Source: Thamnaconus septentrionalis
Lineage: Eukaryota > Chordata > Actinopteri > Tetraodontiformes > Monacanthidae
Direction: 5' to 3'
Assembly (NCBI GenBank): GCA_009823395.1
Contig: CM020513.1
Coordinates: 12,732,001-12,796,000, forward strand
Length of the DNA stretch: 64,000 nt
A model generated the notes under the pieces. It was not told the DNA's origin. It saw only the letters and a list, made by a program, of their open reading frames with translations, and did not search any database. Position numbers and translations under genes: made by a program. Positions 34,101 through 64,000 of the stretch are shown here, in pieces; the stretch's first letter is position 1; every line of letters begins with the position of its first letter.

Positions 34101-35640
34101 CTGCCCCTGTTCGACGTCTCCCAAGCCTGTGGTTATAAATACCAGTGTGTCATGTTTGATATTTATGATCCCACTTCAGGCTGCATCCCGCAGAGCAGCC
34201 AATGAGAAACGCAACTGAGAAACACTATCCCGGGCAGACATCTCAAGATGTTAATTGTTCTCCTTTGTTTTTCTTGTTCAACTGACGTATCCACTGCCAC
34301 CACCCTGCCACCAACTGGACTTGGAGGCACTCATTAATCAGGAATCCAGACACATTGATATTGTTCAACCTGATTTATTATTTACAAAGTGTTTTCTTTT
34401 GAAGGGAAACAATGCAAGCACGGCTATGCCAGAAGTAGCATGGAGACGCCTTAAGGTGTGGCATTAGGTGTTCCAGTAGGTGCGGTTACATGTACCGAAA
34501 GTAATTAGGTTACATGTTGACCCAATTAAAATCACTGCCATGTGGAACACTCTGCTCCGATAAAATTGACCCAAAACTTTGAATCAGAGGTGGTGGTGTA
34601 ACTTATTTTTGATCTGATCAGAGACCATGTGAACAGCACATGTGCCACATAACGGATAAAGATAGTTGCTCCATGCTCAGGTCTTCCTGCTCATATTTTA
34701 AATAAGGTGGATGTCTCTATGATGTTGCAATTTCAAAAGAAATGTGTACGCATGTCATAAACGGCCGCTCACGTCGAACGGCATCATGGAAACCCACAAA
34801 TCAGTCCAATCACTTTATTCAGTGAGCATTCGCCTGGTCTGCTTTTCCAGTTGTTGTCCATGGTAACTACAAAAATAGCTATTTTCAGCTAAGTTTTCAG
34901 CTAAAAAAAACAACAAAAACACTTGTTTAAACTATCCCTATGTTTGCGGTGGTGGAGATTTTTTATCAATTCAAGACTTGATAATCATCTAGTCTCTTTA
35001 TAATTGGACTTGGAAGACCACAGGATTGGGCACAAGTTTATAGATGTGACAAACTACACAAGGCGACAAATCCCCCTGAGATCATTGACTATTGCAATGT
35101 GAATAACTCGGCAATAAATGTTGCAAGTGCCATGGTAACAGTGAGGAAATTGTAGGATCAATGCATTATGGGAGATAGACAAGCGAGAGCTAAAACAAAG
35201 ATACTTAAAACTGAACCAATGTTTTTTACTACACATCTTATCACGCTCACAAAAAAAATTCCATCTGATCAGCTGCTTTCACATGAAAGCAACATCTCAC
35301 TCTCCATCTGCTCAATATTAAAGGTTGGAATTTTGCAAAACATCAAAGTCACATCAGTGACTCCACAGGCTTAAAAGCGCTTCAGCCACTGACTTTAGAC
35401 TCAGTGGAAATGTCCACTTTAACCGAGGTATAGAGTTGAGAAGGCAACACTGCAAGGTTTGTAGAGGCAGTTAAGCTCTAAAGTGGAATGAACACTGAAC
35501 TGTCAGGGCTTTAGAAGTAACTAACCTACACGACTGCTCAGTGTCAAATGTCACCTCTTCTTTAAACATTTAGGCTCTTATTTAAAAAACTCTTCCGGGG
35601 CCACTTTCAAATATTTTCCTACATTCTCGTCAGCGAGACG
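31120..35640. other. Intergenic stretch upstream of slco3a1
   Basis: No gene was recognised. Open frames near 31200-31620 and 33605-34062 overlap on both strands and are low-complexity or random. A short mixed CA/CT-rich tract lies around 32200-32260. The segment 34480-34640, beginning GTGCGGTTACATGTACCG, may be an old repeat but no matching end was found. Confidence 0.5.
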
Positions 35641-35672
35641 CACGCTGGATCCCACGGGACTAGTGGAGTGAT

Positions 35673-35696
35673 TCTCTCTCTCTCTCTCTCTCTCTC
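35673..35696. repeat. (TC)n microsatellite at the CpG island edge
   Basis: Twelve TC units just upstream of the inferred slco3a1 5'UTR. Confidence 0.9.
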
Positions 35697-36283
35697 CCTC
35701 CTTTGCTCTACCTCGCTCTCCCTCTCGCGTGTGGGAGGCAAGTTGTGGCAGACTTGAGAAAGCTGCTACACAGCAGCGCCTCTAGGGCCGCGCAGGCAGT
35801 GCGAGGACAGCGGCGGGAGCGCAGTGACAGCCGAGCCAGTCCAACCCTCCGCGGTGAGCGGGAACGTTGCAGTCCAGGAGGACGGAAGGGGAGGACAAGA
35901 ACCAGGGCTCGCGCTCCGGGGAACAAACAAACAAACTAGCAGCGAGGAAAAGCTCGAGAGGCGAGCCCCCGTTTACATCCAGGGTCCGCAAGCCCGTCAC
36001 CCGTGCGAGTTCGGCCGGAAGGCGATGCCGAGGGGGAGCCGAGCGCCGGTTCCCCGTGGAGTTCGAACACGAGTCTCCCAGCTCGCTCGCCAGGTGTGAC
36101 GAGACCCGGAACAGCCAGCCGGGGCGACCGTCCCCACCTCCTCCTCCTCCTCCTCGCCGGGCTAGAGGAGCAAGCGGCGGCGATCCGAGAGAGCGCCGCC
36201 ACAGCGTGTGTACATGTGTCACCTTCCGGGAAAGGGTGAGAGAAGAAGCCGCTGAACAAGACAGTCTCGCCGGTCTGGTTGTT

Positions 36284-36302
36284 CTGCTGCTGCTGCTGCT
36301 GC
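36284..36302 (+). repeat. (CTG)n tract in inferred 5'UTR
   Basis: About six CTG units roughly 75 bp upstream of the slco3a1 start codon. Confidence 0.85.
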
Positions 36303-36377
36303 TTCTATGCGGCGTGTTCGTCGCCACCGCGCGTCCCGAGTGTTGCGCGGCTGAAAGCGGAGGCTCGGAGGCGGACG

Positions 36378-63882
<27,505 letters not shown>

Positions 63883-63883
63883 G

Positions 63884-64000
63884 TAAGCACCACCACCACC
63901 ACCAGTAGCACTAGTAGCATCAGTAGCACCACCACCAGTAGCATTAGTAGCATCGGTAGCACCGAGTAGCACCACCACCAGTAGCACTAGTAGCATCAGT
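63884..64000. repeat. CAC/AGT/AGC-based minisatellite at intron 3 start
   Basis: Begins within a few bases of the exon 3 splice donor and runs to the window edge. A core of ACCAGTAGCA(C/T)TAGTAGCATC recurs at 63901, 63934 and 63977, separated by CAC runs of differing length. Open frames through it are repeat artefacts past the donor. Confidence 0.9.

Noticed and set aside
34480..34800. Possible MITE starting GGTGCGGTTACATG
   Set aside because: No matching inverted end or target duplication was located.
63884..64000. CRISPR-like regular array
   Set aside because: Eukaryotic context; units share no constant repeat/unique spacer structure and are simply a CAC/AGTAGC minisatellite.

Overview
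This is vertebrate nuclear DNA, almost certainly from a ray-finned (teleost) fish. It has two multi-exon genes with GT-AG introns, long non-coding stretches, very many CA/GT, GA, TA, GATA and trinucleotide microsatellites, and interspersed repeats of teleost type: a tRNA-derived SINE and several short non-autonomous DNA elements with target-site duplications. No prokaryotic, organellar or viral gene content was seen.

Layout. Positions 1-19,000 are mostly gene-free; they hold one unidentified coding-like open frame (about 1431-1720), two related hairpin-forming segments (1941-2010 and 17240-17313) and one full SINE (10608-10976). A compact four-exon gene for a RERG/RERGL-type small Ras-like GTPase lies on the minus strand (20797 down to 19217), with a TATA-like box and CACGTG motifs upstream. 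Positions 21,000-35,600 are intergenic, with a 5'-truncated SINE copy, a diverged SINE copy and a 722-bp hAT-like element (30390-31111) that has a perfect 8-bp target duplication.

A GC- and CpG-rich promoter/5'UTR region begins near 35,640. Inside it starts slco3a1 (OATP-D/OATP3A1), a 12-transmembrane organic anion transporter on the plus strand. The window holds its first three coding exons (36378-36539, 42340-42796, 63793-63882), about 236 of the roughly 700 residues; the rest lies past the right edge. Introns 1 (5.8 kb) and 2 (21 kb) hold the remaining repeats: a hAT-like element with a nested SINE tail (45113-45498), a 534-bp CCA/CCT array (49885-50418), an inverted pair of one mobile-element family (53324-54030 and about 61060-61509) and a palindromic MITE (62865-63197).

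The two genes are divergently oriented and about 15.6 kb apart. Nothing in the sequence shows that they work together: one is a putative signalling GTPase with degenerate switch regions, the other a plasma-membrane transporter. I found no convincing novel multi-gene system. The most unusual items are the GTPase's altered switch I and II, the paired hairpin segments, and the unidentified coding-like frame. Family comparisons rest on recalled human sequences; no search or alignment program was run.
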